From Planctomycetota bacterium (GTDB lineage: Bacteria > Planctomycetota > UBA1135 > UBA2386): DNA of 38,410 nucleotides. Numbering within the stretch: position 1 is the first letter of the stretch; each line of letters begins with the position of its first letter. Positions 26,421-35,229 of the stretch are shown piece by piece. A program made the translations under genes and the position numbers. The notes beneath the pieces were generated by a model that saw only the letters and a list, made by a program, of their open reading frames with translations, ran no database searches and was not told where the DNA came from. The DNA lies in NCBI GenBank assembly GCA_020849665.1, contig JADLFX010000009.1, positions 1-38,410 on the forward strand, read 5' to 3'.

Positions 26421-27680
26421 TCAGCGCCTGTCCCGCTCCGCCGGCCGGCTCGCGGCCGCGAGCCGCGCGCGGATCGCGTCGAGCACGGGATCGTCGCCGG
26501 CCACGAAGTCGGCGAACGTGCGCTCGACCACGAGGTCGGGCTGCAGGGGCTCCTCCCTGCCCTTGGCCGCGCCGAAGCGCTTGGTGGAGTGGTGCACCCG
26601 GAGCCGCGAGTGGGGCAGCTCGAAGACCTTCACCTCGCCGAAGTGGTTGGCGGTGCCGCCCGTGGGCGAGCCCACCCATACCGCGCCGTGACGGGCCTTG
26701 AGCGCCTGCGCGTTGAGGATCGCGGAGGAGAAGGTGTCCGGACCGACGATGCAGAACACGTTGCGCCGCTCGTCCATCGGGGGGTGCTGGGCCAGGCGCG
26801 CGAAGAGCAGGTCGCCGAGCAGCGAGGAGCCGCCGCCGTTGTACTGCAGGTCGAAGACCACGGCGTGCACGGCATGGTCCCGCAGGAGGGCTTCGAGCTG
26901 CGAGCCGAAGGCGTTGAGGTCGTGCTGGGGGCTGGTCTGGCAGCGGTTGTACTGCACGTACAGGATGCCCTCGCCGGCGAGGTGCTCGTAGTGGTGCCAA
27001 CGCTGCCCGCGCTGGCCGGTGACCGCGATCCGCTTGGGGCGCACGCGCGCGGCGTCCGGACCCAGGCGGCCCGGCGCGAGTTCCAGCTCGTGACGCCGGC
27101 CGGCGTCGTCCTCGAGGGTGAAGCGCGCGCGGTCGGGTGCCGGTGCGAGCTCGAGCGCGTGCAGGAGGCGCGGGAGCACGATCAGGTTGGGGATCCGCGC
27201 GCGGCGGAGCGCCGGGTTGGTGAGCGGCACCACGCCGCAGAGCCGCTCGCCCGCCTCGGCGACGGGCACGCCGCCGACGGCCACCACGCGGCTGCCGAGC
27301 AGCGCGGCGTGCTCCTTGCCGAGCAGGTGCACGCGGATCCCATCGCTCCAGCCGTGCAGGCCGAGGGGCACCGCCGCGCCGAGCAGCGGGCCCAGGTCGA
27401 GGGACGTGTGGGAGTCGCCCAGCATCGCCACGAGCCCGGCCAGGGCGAGGATCGCGCGCTCGTCGCTCCACCCGGGCAGGTCCTGCTCGAGCGCGGCGAC
27501 GCGGGCGCGGAACGCCGCCTCTGCGACGTGGGCGAACGGCGCGACATGGCGCCGGGGCAGGGTGTCGGCCAGGAACGCGAGATCCGCGCGCCAGCGCGCC
27601 ACGCGGTCCAGCGGTTGGCTCTCCTGGGCGAGGCAGGGGAGGCCGGCGAGCAGGACGATCGCGAAGGCGCGGGTCGGCAT
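26421..27680 (-). CDS. Exported S41-like peptidase
   Basis: Encodes 419 residues from ATG 27680, which starts a signal peptide (MPTRAFAIVLLAGLPCLAQ). An N-terminal helical domain (about 25-100) contains GDSHTSL (88-94), a common S41 string. A short PDZ-like part follows (LGSRVVAVGGVPV, 128-140). The core has VVFDLQYNGGGSS (274-286) and GPDTFSSAILNA (313-324), where Ser318 or Ser319 is the likely nucleophile, then a region with GSPTGGTANHFGE. This is the layout of C-terminal-processing-peptidase relatives that lack a full PDZ. The substrate is unknown. It lies 52 bases upstream of the beta-helix gene on the same strand and is divergent from the dienelactone-hydrolase-like gene. TACACT at 27706-27711 on the minus strand may be its -10. 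Confidence 0.85.
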   Translation of the reverse strand: MPTRAFAIVLLAGLPCLAQESQPLDRVARWRADLAFLADTLPRRHVAPFAHVAEAAFRARVAALEQDLPGWSDERAILALAGLVAMLGDSHTSLDLGPLLGAAVPLGLHGWSDGIRVHLLGKEHAALLGSRVVAVGGVPVAEAGERLCGVVPLTNPALRRARIPNLIVLPRLLHALELAPAPDRARFTLEDDAGRRHELELAPGRLGPDAARVRPKRIAVTGQRGQRWHHYEHLAGEGILYVQYNRCQTSPQHDLNAFGSQLEALLRDHAVHAVVFDLQYNGGGSSLLGDLLFARLAQHPPMDERRNVFCIVGPDTFSSAILNAQALKARHGAVWVGSPTGGTANHFGEVKVFELPHSRLRVHHSTKRFGAAKGREEPLQPDLVVERTFADFVAGDDPVLDAIRARLAAASRPAERDRR

Positions 27681-27804
27681 GGGGGTGCGCGGAGGGGAGG
27701 GCACCAGTGTAGGGCGCGGCCGGTGCGGATCGCGTGGCGCCACGACCGGGGGGCCGCGCCCGGGCCTGGCGCTCGCCCCGCGCGACACGGACCCGCGGGC
27801 CCAA

Positions 27805-27810
27805 TAGAGT
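27805..27810 (+). promoter_or_regulatory. Possible -10 element TAGAGT
   Basis: TAGAGT sits 66 bases before ATG 27877 in the 196-base divergent gap. It fits TANNNT; no convincing -35 is seen. Confidence 0.25.
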
Positions 27811-27876
27811 CGGGGGACCGGGCGGCGGCGATCCGCGTGGCCCGGCCCCCGCTGCGCACCCTGCTCCGGAACCACC

Positions 27877-28731
27877 ATGCATCGTCCCTTCCTCGCGTTC
27901 GGTCTCTGCCTCGCTGCCGCACTCGGCGCCCAGGAGCCCGGTCCTTCCGCCTCGGCCCCCGCCACTCGCAAGGCGGCCTCAGGCGACCCGATGACCGGCG
28001 GCTACAGCGAGGAGGAGTTCAAGAAGCTGCACGAGCTGAATCAGGCCCAGCCGCCGGCGCCCAAGGGCGAATGGGTCGTGCTGCCCGGCGGGGCGAAGGC
28101 GTACCTCAGCCTGCCCGCGGGCAAGCCGCCGTTCCCGGCCGTGACCGTGATCCACGAGTGGTGGGGGCTGAACGCGCACATCCAGCACTGGGCCGACCGT
28201 CTGGCTGCCGAGGGCTATGCCGCGCTGGCCGTGGACCTGTACGGCGGCGTGGTGGCGAAGGATGCCGACACGGCGCTGCAGGCGATGCGGGCGGTCGACC
28301 CGGGCAAGGCCAGGGCCACGCTCCTCGACGCGCACGCCTTCCTCGCCAAGGACCAGCGCGTGCTGGCGCGCAAGCGCGGTTCCATCGGCTGGTGCTTCGG
28401 CGGCGGGCAGTCGCTGCAGCTCGCGTTGGCCGCGAAGGACCTCGACGCCGCGGTGATCTACTACGGCCGGCTCGTCAGCGAGCCGGAGGCCGTGCAGGGG
28501 ATCCATGCCGCGATCCTCGGCGTGTTCGCCAGGCGCGACCGCAACCCCGACCCCAAGAGCGTGGATGCGTTCGAGCAGGCATTGCGCGCGGCGAAGAAGG
28601 ACCATGCGATCTTCCGCTACGACGCGGACCACGCGTTCGCCAACCCCAGCGGGCAACGCTACGACCAGGCAGCGGCCCGGGCTGCGTGGGAGGAGACCCG
28701 CAAGTTCCTGGCGGCGAAGCTGAAGACCTGA
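27877..28731 (+). CDS. Exported dienelactone hydrolase family protein
   Basis: Encodes 284 residues from ATG 27877 with a signal peptide (MHRPFLAFGLCLAAALGAQ). A 45-residue Ala/Ser/Lys-rich spacer with YSEEEFKKLHELN precedes the hydrolase fold. The fold shows VTVIHEWWGLNAHIQHWADRLA (from 89; the substrate-side Glu is in HEWWG) and YAALAVDLYGG. The triad is Cys173 in GWCFGGGQS, Asp221 in FARRDRNPD and His252 in YDADHAFANP. Dienelactone hydrolases open lactone rings in aromatic breakdown; exported relatives act on unknown esters. The Cys nucleophile, rather than Ser, places it in the true DLH group. It has no catabolic neighbours. A secreted protein gene follows 215 bases later on the same strand. 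Confidence 0.92.
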   Translation: MHRPFLAFGLCLAAALGAQEPGPSASAPATRKAASGDPMTGGYSEEEFKKLHELNQAQPPAPKGEWVVLPGGAKAYLSLPAGKPPFPAVTVIHEWWGLNAHIQHWADRLAAEGYAALAVDLYGGVVAKDADTALQAMRAVDPGKARATLLDAHAFLAKDQRVLARKRGSIGWCFGGGQSLQLALAAKDLDAAVIYYGRLVSEPEAVQGIHAAILGVFARRDRNPDPKSVDAFEQALRAAKKDHAIFRYDADHAFANPSGQRYDQAAARAAWEETRKFLAAKLKT

Positions 28732-28867
28732 GGGTCCCGGTCTGCTCCGCGGCGCGGCCCCCTGCGGCCGGGACGATGCGGCGGGCGGGCGCGGCGCCAC
28801 GGCCGCGTCGGCAACGGGGGATCCGCGCCTGGTCCCGTGTGGTGGCCGGCGGTGACGGCCGAGGCGC

Positions 28868-28898
28868 GGGCGGGTCCAGGGGGGTGGGGTTGGCGGGG
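28868..28898 (+). other. G-rich tract upstream of a secreted protein gene
   Basis: Five G-runs of three to six bases stand within 31 bases (28868-28870, 28872-28874, 28879-28884, 28886-28889, 28895-28898) with loops of one to five bases. This fits the pattern of a G-quadruplex. It ends 48 bases before ATG 28947. Confidence 0.4.
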
Positions 28899-28933
28899 TG
28901 CGCGGCCGCGGGTTCCAATCTGCGCCGCCCTCG

Positions 28934-28939
28934 TACCTC
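28934..28939 (+). promoter_or_regulatory. Possible -10-like element TACCTC
   Basis: TACCTC lies seven bases before ATG 28947, the same spacing as similar hexamers before the sulfatase and DUF2231-like genes. Weak evidence on its own. Confidence 0.15.
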
Positions 28940-28946
28940 TCCGTCC

Positions 28947-29999
28947 ATGCGCAACGCTCCCGGCCCCGCCCTCGCCCTGGCGTCCTGGCTCCTGGCCATG
29001 GCGCTGCCCGCGCAGACCTGCGCGAGCGGCCGTCTCCTGAAGAACGACATCCTGCCCGACAATCCCGGCGGCGCCGCGCAGATCGGCGTCGTGCAGGGGC
29101 TCTGCGACACCGAGGCCGCGATGGCGGTGATCGACACCGGCGGGCCGGCGCGGGTCACGGCGGTGTCGGCGCTGTTCGCGCACCGCTTCGGCACCAACGG
29201 CGCGCTGGCCGTCGCGGACGTGGAGATCTACGACGGCGTCACGTTCCAGCCCAACGGCAAGGCCACCCTCGGCCCCCTGGTGTTCAAGCTGAGCAGCGGC
29301 TCGAGCAACCTCCAGCTCACGAGCACGGGGATCAACGCCTACACGCTGCCGGCGCCGGTGCGCGTGCTCTCGGGCAAGGCGGTGATCGGGTTCCGCATGC
29401 TGCAGAACCTGGGCGGCGGCTCGTGCGCGCTCGGCTTCGACGCCAACTTCGCGACCGACGTCACCGGCGCGTGCGCGGCCAACGCGGGCAAGAACATCCT
29501 GGACGCGATCGGCCACGGCCCGGTCGATCCCTCGGTCTACACCGGCTTCGGCGTGCCGCTCTGCCCGCTCTTCTTCCGCGGCAACTGGGTGATCCGCGCC
29601 TGCGTGACCCAGGACGTGACGGTGACCTGGACCGGCAATCCCACGCCAGGCGGATTCGTGTCGCTGGTGCACAACGCCCCCGGCCAGGGCGGCAACGCCT
29701 ACGTGGGGCTGGTGTCGGGAGGGATCGCCAACGGCTTCCAGACCCCCTGGGGGCGGCTGCCCCTCGATCCGGACCCGCTCTTCGACTGCTTCCTGGACGC
29801 GTGTCGCGCGATCTACCTGGGCAACATGGGGGTGATCAACAGCAACGGCCAGGCGTTCGGTGCGCTCGCGATCCCCAACCTGACCATCCTGATCGGGTCG
29901 AACCTCAAGCTCCACGTCGCCTTCGTCACCTACACGCCGCCGAACTTCGCGCCCTGGGTGAGCGTGAGCGCTCCCAGCCTGCCGATCGTGATCCGCTGA
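28947..29999 (+). CDS. Secreted Cys-containing beta-rich protein, function unknown
   Basis: Encodes 350 residues from ATG 28947 with a signal peptide (MRNAPGPALALASWLLAMALP, cleavage after AQT). The mature part begins CASGRLLKNDILPDNPGG and has two parts. An N-terminal half (about 40-225) has strands such as AVADVEIYDGVTFQP and Cys residues in GGGSCALGFD, GACAAN, LCPLFF and IRACVT. A C-terminal half from about VTVTWTGNPTPGGFVSLVHNA has the strand pattern of the planctomycete-type terminal domain, ending ISVSAPSLPIVIR-like (SAPSLPIVIR). No catalytic motif is visible, so it may be a surface or matrix protein. It converges with gnd across only eight bases. Confidence 0.72.
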   Translation: MRNAPGPALALASWLLAMALPAQTCASGRLLKNDILPDNPGGAAQIGVVQGLCDTEAAMAVIDTGGPARVTAVSALFAHRFGTNGALAVADVEIYDGVTFQPNGKATLGPLVFKLSSGSSNLQLTSTGINAYTLPAPVRVLSGKAVIGFRMLQNLGGGSCALGFDANFATDVTGACAANAGKNILDAIGHGPVDPSVYTGFGVPLCPLFFRGNWVIRACVTQDVTVTWTGNPTPGGFVSLVHNAPGQGGNAYVGLVSGGIANGFQTPWGRLPLDPDPLFDCFLDACRAIYLGNMGVINSNGQAFGALAIPNLTILIGSNLKLHVAFVTYTPPNFAPWVSVSAPSLPIVIR

Positions 30000-30008
30000 A
30001 CCGGGAGT

Positions 30009-31436
30009 TCAACGCAGCTCGTTCCACTCCACGTGGAACGGCTGCCCCGCGGGGCGATCCACGCGCTCGAAGGTGTGCGCGCCGAAGAAGTCGCGCTGCG
30101 CCTGGGTGAGGTTCTGCGGCAGCCGCGCGCGCCGGTAGGAATCGAAGTACGCGAGGCTCGCGCCCATCGCCAGGAGCGGGACGCCGTGCGCGGCGCCCAG
30201 GGCGACGATCCGCCGCCAGCGCTCCTGGGCCGCCACCAGGAACCCGCCCAGCTCCTCGTCCAGCAGCAGGTTCGCCAGCCGCGGCTCGCGGCGGAACGCG
30301 TCCTTGATGCGATCCAGGAAGCGCGCGCGGATGATGCAGCCGCCCTTCCAGATCCGCGCGATCTCGGCGAGTTCGAGCTGCCACTGGTTGGCCTCGCCGG
30401 CGACGCGCAGCAGGTCCATGCCCTGGGCGTACGAGCAGATCTTCGCGCAGTAGAGCGCGTCGTGCAGATCCTGGAGCACCTGCCGGTCGGCGAGCGTGCG
30501 CACCTGTGGGCCGCGCAGCCGCGTGCTGGCGTGCACCCGCTGGTCGCGTTGCGCCGAGAGCATGCGCGCCTCCACCGCGGCGTGGATGGTCGGCAGGCTC
30601 ACGCCCAGCTCCAGCGCGATCTCGCTGGTCCAGCGTCCGGTGCCCTTCTGGCCGGCGCGGTCCAGGATCACGTCGACCATCGGCTTGCCGGTCTCGGGAT
30701 CGTGCTTGGTGAGGACCGTCGCGGTGATCTCGATCAGGAACGACTCCAGCGGTCCGCGATTCCACGCCGCGAACACCGGCGCCATCGCCTCCGCGCCCAT
30801 GCCGAGCACGGTGCCCATCACGTCGTATGCCTCGGCGATGAGCTGCATGTCGCCGTACTCGATGCCGTTGTGCACCATCTTGACGAAGTGCCCGGCGCTG
30901 CCCGGTCCGATGTAGGTGACGCACGGCCCGTCATCGACCTGGGCCGCGATCCGGGTGAGGATCGGCTTCAGCTCCTCGTAACCCTCGCGCGGCCCGCCGG
31001 GCATGAGGCTCGGACCCTTGAGCGCCCCCTCCTCGCCGCCCGACACGCCCATGCCGAAGAAGCGGAACCCCTTGGCCGCGAGCTCGCGGCTGCGCCGCTC
31101 GGTGTCGCGCGGGTGGCTGTTGCCGCCGTCCACGATCAGGTCGCCGCGCTCGAGGTGGGGGAGCAGCGACGCGATGGTGTCGTCCACCGGCTGGCCGGCC
31201 TTCACCATCAACAGGATGCGCCGCGGCCGCGCCAGGCTGGCCGCGAACTCCTGCGGGGACATCGCGCCGCGCACCGGATCGCCGGGACGCACGCGCTGCT
31301 TCAGGAACGCGCTCACCTTGTCGGTGCTGCGGTTGAAGACCGTGATCGGGAAGCCGCGGCTCGCGATGTTGAGGGCGAGGTTCTCGCCCATCACCGCGAG
31401 GCCGACGAGGCCGATCGAGCTCTGCGGGTTGGCCAT
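30009..31436 (-). CDS. gnd: 6-phosphogluconate dehydrogenase, decarboxylating
   Basis: Encodes 475 residues from ATG 31436, the normal length of the dimeric enzyme (about 470). The Rossmann motif GLVGLAVMGENLALNIASRG (9-28) binds NADP, followed by VFNRST. IVDGGNS (101-107) and GGEEGALKGPSLMPGG (133-148) form the substrate pocket. The catalytic Lys186 and Glu193 are in FVKMVHNGIEYGD. The family signature ILDRAGQKGTGRWT (257-270) is complete, and the all-helical C-terminal half ends with the usual substrate-tail residues. It oxidises 6-phosphogluconate to ribulose 5-phosphate and CO2, giving NADPH in the pentose phosphate pathway. No zwf or pgl is adjacent. The HEAT-like gene lies 91 bases upstream on the same strand. 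Confidence 0.97.
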   Translation of the reverse strand: MANPQSSIGLVGLAVMGENLALNIASRGFPITVFNRSTDKVSAFLKQRVRPGDPVRGAMSPQEFAASLARPRRILLMVKAGQPVDDTIASLLPHLERGDLIVDGGNSHPRDTERRSRELAAKGFRFFGMGVSGGEEGALKGPSLMPGGPREGYEELKPILTRIAAQVDDGPCVTYIGPGSAGHFVKMVHNGIEYGDMQLIAEAYDVMGTVLGMGAEAMAPVFAAWNRGPLESFLIEITATVLTKHDPETGKPMVDVILDRAGQKGTGRWTSEIALELGVSLPTIHAAVEARMLSAQRDQRVHASTRLRGPQVRTLADRQVLQDLHDALYCAKICSYAQGMDLLRVAGEANQWQLELAEIARIWKGGCIIRARFLDRIKDAFRREPRLANLLLDEELGGFLVAAQERWRRIVALGAAHGVPLLAMGASLAYFDSYRRARLPQNLTQAQRDFFGAHTFERVDRPAGQPFHVEWNELR

Positions 31437-31527
31437 GGCGACGCGATGATGCCGCCGGTCCCCCGAACTTGCATGCCCGAGGGCGCGCGCCGCGAGCGCC
31501 CGCGCCGGCGGCGCGAGGGCCCGGGGT

Positions 31528-32589
31528 TCAGCCCTGGGTCTTCGGTCCCGCGGCCGCCGCGCGCTCGGCGCGCCAGCGGCGCAGGAACTCGACCCACTGG
31601 CTCGGATCCGCGCCGGGGTCCGCGCCGCACAGGCGCCGCAGCGCCGCCCGGTAGGACGCCAGGATCTCGCGCCGGTACGTGAACACGGCGACCACGGTGG
31701 CGTCGAGGACGGTGCCGTACTCGAGCACGTCCACCACCGGCTTGGCGATGAACGCCGACTGCGCCACCTCCACGTCGAAGTCGCGCACGTAGGCCTGCTG
31801 CGTGGTGACCGCGATGTGCCCGCGCGTCGAGCCGCCGCCGCCAGCGGCCGGCACGCCGGCCTTGGGGCCGGCCGCGACCAGCGCCTCGACGCCGGCCTCG
31901 TGGCCCAGGTCGGCCAGGGCCTCGGCGGTGCGGATCCGGACCTCCGGCCGATCGTCGGCGAACGCCGGCGCCAGATACGCCACGGCCGGTGCGGCCTTGC
32001 CGGCGGCCGCCGTGGCCTGCGCCGCGGCGGCGCGCACCGGGCGCGCCGGATCCAGGAGCGTGGTGCGGTACACGAAGCGCTCGTTGCCCTCGCCGCCGCG
32101 CCGCAGCAGGGCGCGCACCGCGGCCTCGCGTTGGGCCGGCTGCATGTGGGTGCGCGCACGCAGGCGCAGTTCTGCATCGGCGTCGGGTTCGGCCGCCAGG
32201 AGCACCTCGACCACGCGTGCCTTGCCTGCGGCCACCGGCGGCCGCAGGGTGTAGAGCAGCTCGCGCACCCGAGTCGCGGGCGGCGCCTTGCCCCAGCGCT
32301 CGTGGAGGACCAGCGGCTCGAGGGTGCGCGCGAAGGCGTCGATGGCCTCGGCCCGCTCGGCCGCGTCGGGCGCCGTCAGGGCCGCCTCGAAGTACGTCCA
32401 GGTCTCTGGCGTCTGCCCACGGGCGCGGGCCAACTCGGCGAGGCGCAGGGCGTGGAACGAGGAGAGGCGCTGTCCCCCGGGGGCGAGTCGTGCCGCCAGC
32501 TCGGCCAGACCGGACTCGGGTGCCCGTTCTTGTGCAGGCAGCAACACGACGAGCCCGAGGGCGAAGAACGCAGTGCGCAACTGGATCAT
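31528..32589 (-). CDS. Exported HEAT/armadillo-like helical repeat protein
   Basis: Encodes 353 residues. ATG 32589 is chosen over an upstream in-frame start (32643) because GGAGG lies four bases before it and it opens onto a signal peptide (MIQLRTAFFALGLVVLLP, cleavage after AQ). The mature part is nearly all helical. Repeat units are visible at about 150-235, with paired helices such as DPARPVRAAAAQATAAAG and DDRPEVRIRTAEALADLG, the typical HEAT pattern. A Gly-rich turn (PAAGGGGSTRG) then leads to a small beta part (YVRDFDVEVAQSAFIA) and a final helix pair with Trp residues. No catalytic residues are seen; a scaffold role is likely. It is divergent from the LolA-like gene across 132 bases and upstream of gnd. 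Confidence 0.78.
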   Translation of the reverse strand: MIQLRTAFFALGLVVLLPAQERAPESGLAELAARLAPGGQRLSSFHALRLAELARARGQTPETWTYFEAALTAPDAAERAEAIDAFARTLEPLVLHERWGKAPPATRVRELLYTLRPPVAAGKARVVEVLLAAEPDADAELRLRARTHMQPAQREAAVRALLRRGGEGNERFVYRTTLLDPARPVRAAAAQATAAAGKAAPAVAYLAPAFADDRPEVRIRTAEALADLGHEAGVEALVAAGPKAGVPAAGGGGSTRGHIAVTTQQAYVRDFDVEVAQSAFIAKPVVDVLEYGTVLDATVVAVFTYRREILASYRAALRRLCGADPGADPSQWVEFLRRWRAERAAAAGPKTQG

Positions 32590-32721
32590 GGTGCCTCCAC
32601 GGCACGAACTTTGAATCGACGCGTGTCGGGGCGCGACGGCCATCCTACCCTAGCCGTCGCGACCCCGGGGGGTCACGCCCCCCGGCCCTTCTCCAGGTTC
32701 CGTAGGCAACGAGACCCAGTC

Positions 32722-33624
32722 ATGCGCGTTTCCCTGCTCTCCCTGGCGCTTCTGCTGCCTCTGCCGTCCCTGCCGCAGGACAAGCCGCCCGCGCCGGGGC
32801 TTCCCACGCTGGCCCAGCTGATCGCCGACCTGCATGCCAGGGAGAAGGCCGCCAGCACCGTGCACCTGGAGATGCGGACCAAGGGCGCCTTCGGCCCGGG
32901 CCGGGAGTTCAACCTCACGGGCACGATCCGTGTCCTGGGCGCGACACACGTCCACATCAAGACACAGGCGGACTTCGGGCCGGAGATGAAGGGCGAGACC
33001 GAGATGGTGAAGACGCCCGAGGGGATCTGGATGCGCGAGGTCGACCCGATCCAGGGCCCGGTCCACACGTTCACCTCCGCCGAGCTGGCGGGGCGCCTGG
33101 AGGCGGCCTCCAAGGCGATCGGCAAGCAGGGCGCGGTGCCCAACCAGGCCAACGCGCCCCTGGGCAGCGCGATGCTGGAGAGCATGAGCCAGACCTTCGA
33201 TCTCAAGGTCGAGCGCAGGCTCGTGTACGAGGGCCTCGATTACTACGTGGTGAAGGGCAAGAGCAGAGGCCACGCGCCCACCGATCCGATGCTCGGCGAC
33301 ATGCCGCAGGCCGAGGAGGTGGAGATCCTGGTGGGGGTGCTCGACGCGTCGGTGCGCCGCATGGTGCAGTTCCGCGAGGGCAAGCCGATGCTGACGATCG
33401 AGATCACCAAGCTGGTCCTCGACACCCCGATGGACAAGGGCTCCTTCACCATCCAGGTCGAGCCGGGGGTGCGCTTCAAGGACGTGATGGAGCACCCGCC
33501 CGCGGCCGAGCAGATCCGCCGCATCCTCGACGAGGCCGCCGCCAAGAAGCCCGCGGCCACCCAACCCGAGTCGCGTCCGGCCGCGGCCGGGGCCGAGACG
33601 TCGACCCGCAGGCAGGACGGCTGA
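32722..33624 (+). CDS. Exported LolA-like protein
   Basis: Encodes 300 residues from ATG 32722 with a signal peptide (MRVSLLSLALLLPLPSLPQ). The mature chain starts with a helix (LAQLIADLHAREKAA) and then runs of amphipathic strands: TVHLEMRTKGAF, NLTGTIRVLGATHVHIKT, VKTPEGIWMREVD and, later, VEILVGVLDASVRRMVQF. This order resembles the open half-barrel of LolA/LolB-type lipid carriers and outer-membrane lipoprotein-sorting proteins. It lacks a clear LolA signature, so the assignment is by fold pattern only. The tail is disordered and Ala/Pro-rich. Its stop is 15 bases from the convergent prfC stop. TACCCT at 32646-32651 may be a -10. Confidence 0.6.
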   Translation: MRVSLLSLALLLPLPSLPQDKPPAPGLPTLAQLIADLHAREKAASTVHLEMRTKGAFGPGREFNLTGTIRVLGATHVHIKTQADFGPEMKGETEMVKTPEGIWMREVDPIQGPVHTFTSAELAGRLEAASKAIGKQGAVPNQANAPLGSAMLESMSQTFDLKVERRLVYEGLDYYVVKGKSRGHAPTDPMLGDMPQAEEVEILVGVLDASVRRMVQFREGKPMLTIEITKLVLDTPMDKGSFTIQVEPGVRFKDVMEHPPAAEQIRRILDEAAAKKPAATQPESRPAAAGAETSTRRQDG

Positions 33625-33639
33625 GGCCGGGTCCTCCGC

Positions 33640-35229
33640 TCAGGCCTTCTCCTCCTCGGTGGGCGGGACCTCGAGCAGCTCGAGCCCCTGGTAGCGCTCC
33701 AGGGCGAACCGGATCTCGAAGTCGGAGGCGAAGAGCGCCACCGGCCGGTCGGACTCGTCCTTCACCACCATCGGCAGGAGGTCGAGCAGTTCGGGCGTCA
33801 CGCCGCGCATCCAGCGCGCCCGCGTGTAGGGCTTGCGGTCGAGGCGGACCTTGCAGTTGTACTCGTTCTCCAGCCGGTAGCTGAACACCTCGAGCTGCAG
33901 CTCGCCGATCGCGCCCAGGATCGGCTCGCGCGCCCCGGTGCGCGGCCAGAACACCTGCACGACGCCCTCCTCGCCGAGCTGCGCGAGGCCCTTGCCGAAG
34001 CCCTTGCTCATCGCCGGGTCGGCGACGCGCGCCTGGGCGAAGATCTCCGGCGAGAAGCGCGGGAAGTTGCGTGCCTGCAGCTTGGGACCGGCGGAGATCA
34101 CGTCGCCCACGCGGAACATGCCGGGGTTGATCAGCCCGACCACGTCGCCGGGGAACGCCTCCTCGATGGTGATCCGCTCCTGGCCGAAGAAGCGGTAGCT
34201 GTTGGAGAGCCGCACCTCGCGGTCGAGGCGCACGTGCCACGCGGTCATGCCGCGCTCGAAGCGCCCCGTGGTGACCCGCACGAACGCGATGCGGTCGCGG
34301 TGCATCCTGTCCATGTTCGCCGCGATCTTGTAGACGAAGCCGGAGAAGAACGGCGCGTCCGGCGGCACGTCGCCGTCGAGCGTGCGGAACGGGCCCGGCG
34401 GCGGCGCCATCGCCACGAAGTTCTGCAGCAGGTTCTCGACGCCGAAGTTGTGGATCGCCGAGCAGAAGAAGAGCGGCGAGATCTCCTGGCGCAGGTAGCG
34501 CGCCTGGTCGAACGGCGCGACGCAGGTCGACACCGTCTCCAGGTCCTCCAGCAGGCGCGCGTGCGCGGCCTCGCCCAGGCGCTCGCGGAGCACGGGGTCG
34601 TCCGGGCCCGTGACCCGGACCGGCGCCCGCCCCTGCCCCCGGGTCACGCGCTCGAAGAGGTGCACGTGGCGCTCGGCGATCTCGTACACGCCCTGGAACT
34701 CGGGCCCGGAGCCGATGGGCCAGGTGCGCGGCACCACGGTGATGCCGAGCACCTTCTCGACCTCGTCCATGAGGTCGTAGGGCGAGCGGCTGGGCCGGTC
34801 CATCTTGTTGACCACGGTGACGATCGGGATGCCCCGGTCGCGGCAGACGTGGAAGAGCTTGATGGTGCGGTCCTCCACGCCCTTGGCGGCGTCGATCAGC
34901 ATCAGCGCGCTGTCGGCGGCGACCAGCGTGCGGTAGGTGTCTTCGCTGAAGTCCTGGTGCCCGGGCGTGTCGAGCAGGTTGATGCAGTGCCCCGCGTACT
35001 CGAAGTGCAGCGCCGAGCTGGTGATCGAGATGCCGCGCTGGCGCTCCAGCTCCATCCAGTCGGACGTGGTGTGGCCCTGGCCCTTCCCGGCCTTGACCGC
35101 GCCGGCCTTGAGGATCGCGCCGCCGTAGAGCAGGAGCTTCTCGGTGAGCGTGGTCTTGCCGGCGTCGGGGTGCGAGATGATCGCGAAGGTGCGCCGGCGC
35201 GCGATCTCGTGCTCGAGGCTCAGGGGCAT
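33640..35229 (-). CDS. prfC: Peptide chain release factor 3
   Basis: Encodes 529 residues from ATG 35229, the same length I recall for the E. coli protein. It is a translational GTPase of the EF-G group. The P-loop is SHPDAGKTT (19-27), switch I region has RGISIT (65-70), then DTPGHQD (87-93) and NKMD (141-144). RF3-specific sequence includes the GPEFQGVYE stretch and the C-terminal domain III. RF3 recycles RF1 and RF2 from the ribosome after peptide release, with GTP hydrolysis. It stands alone: convergent with the LolA-like gene and divergent from the small RHH-like gene across 260 bases. TACCAT at 35359-35364 on the minus strand may be a -10 far upstream. Confidence 0.97.
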   Translation of the reverse strand: MPLSLEHEIARRRTFAIISHPDAGKTTLTEKLLLYGGAILKAGAVKAGKGQGHTTSDWMELERQRGISITSSALHFEYAGHCINLLDTPGHQDFSEDTYRTLVAADSALMLIDAAKGVEDRTIKLFHVCRDRGIPIVTVVNKMDRPSRSPYDLMDEVEKVLGITVVPRTWPIGSGPEFQGVYEIAERHVHLFERVTRGQGRAPVRVTGPDDPVLRERLGEAAHARLLEDLETVSTCVAPFDQARYLRQEISPLFFCSAIHNFGVENLLQNFVAMAPPPGPFRTLDGDVPPDAPFFSGFVYKIAANMDRMHRDRIAFVRVTTGRFERGMTAWHVRLDREVRLSNSYRFFGQERITIEEAFPGDVVGLINPGMFRVGDVISAGPKLQARNFPRFSPEIFAQARVADPAMSKGFGKGLAQLGEEGVVQVFWPRTGAREPILGAIGELQLEVFSYRLENEYNCKVRLDRKPYTRARWMRGVTPELLDLLPMVVKDESDRPVALFASDFEIRFALERYQGLELLEVPPTEEEKA

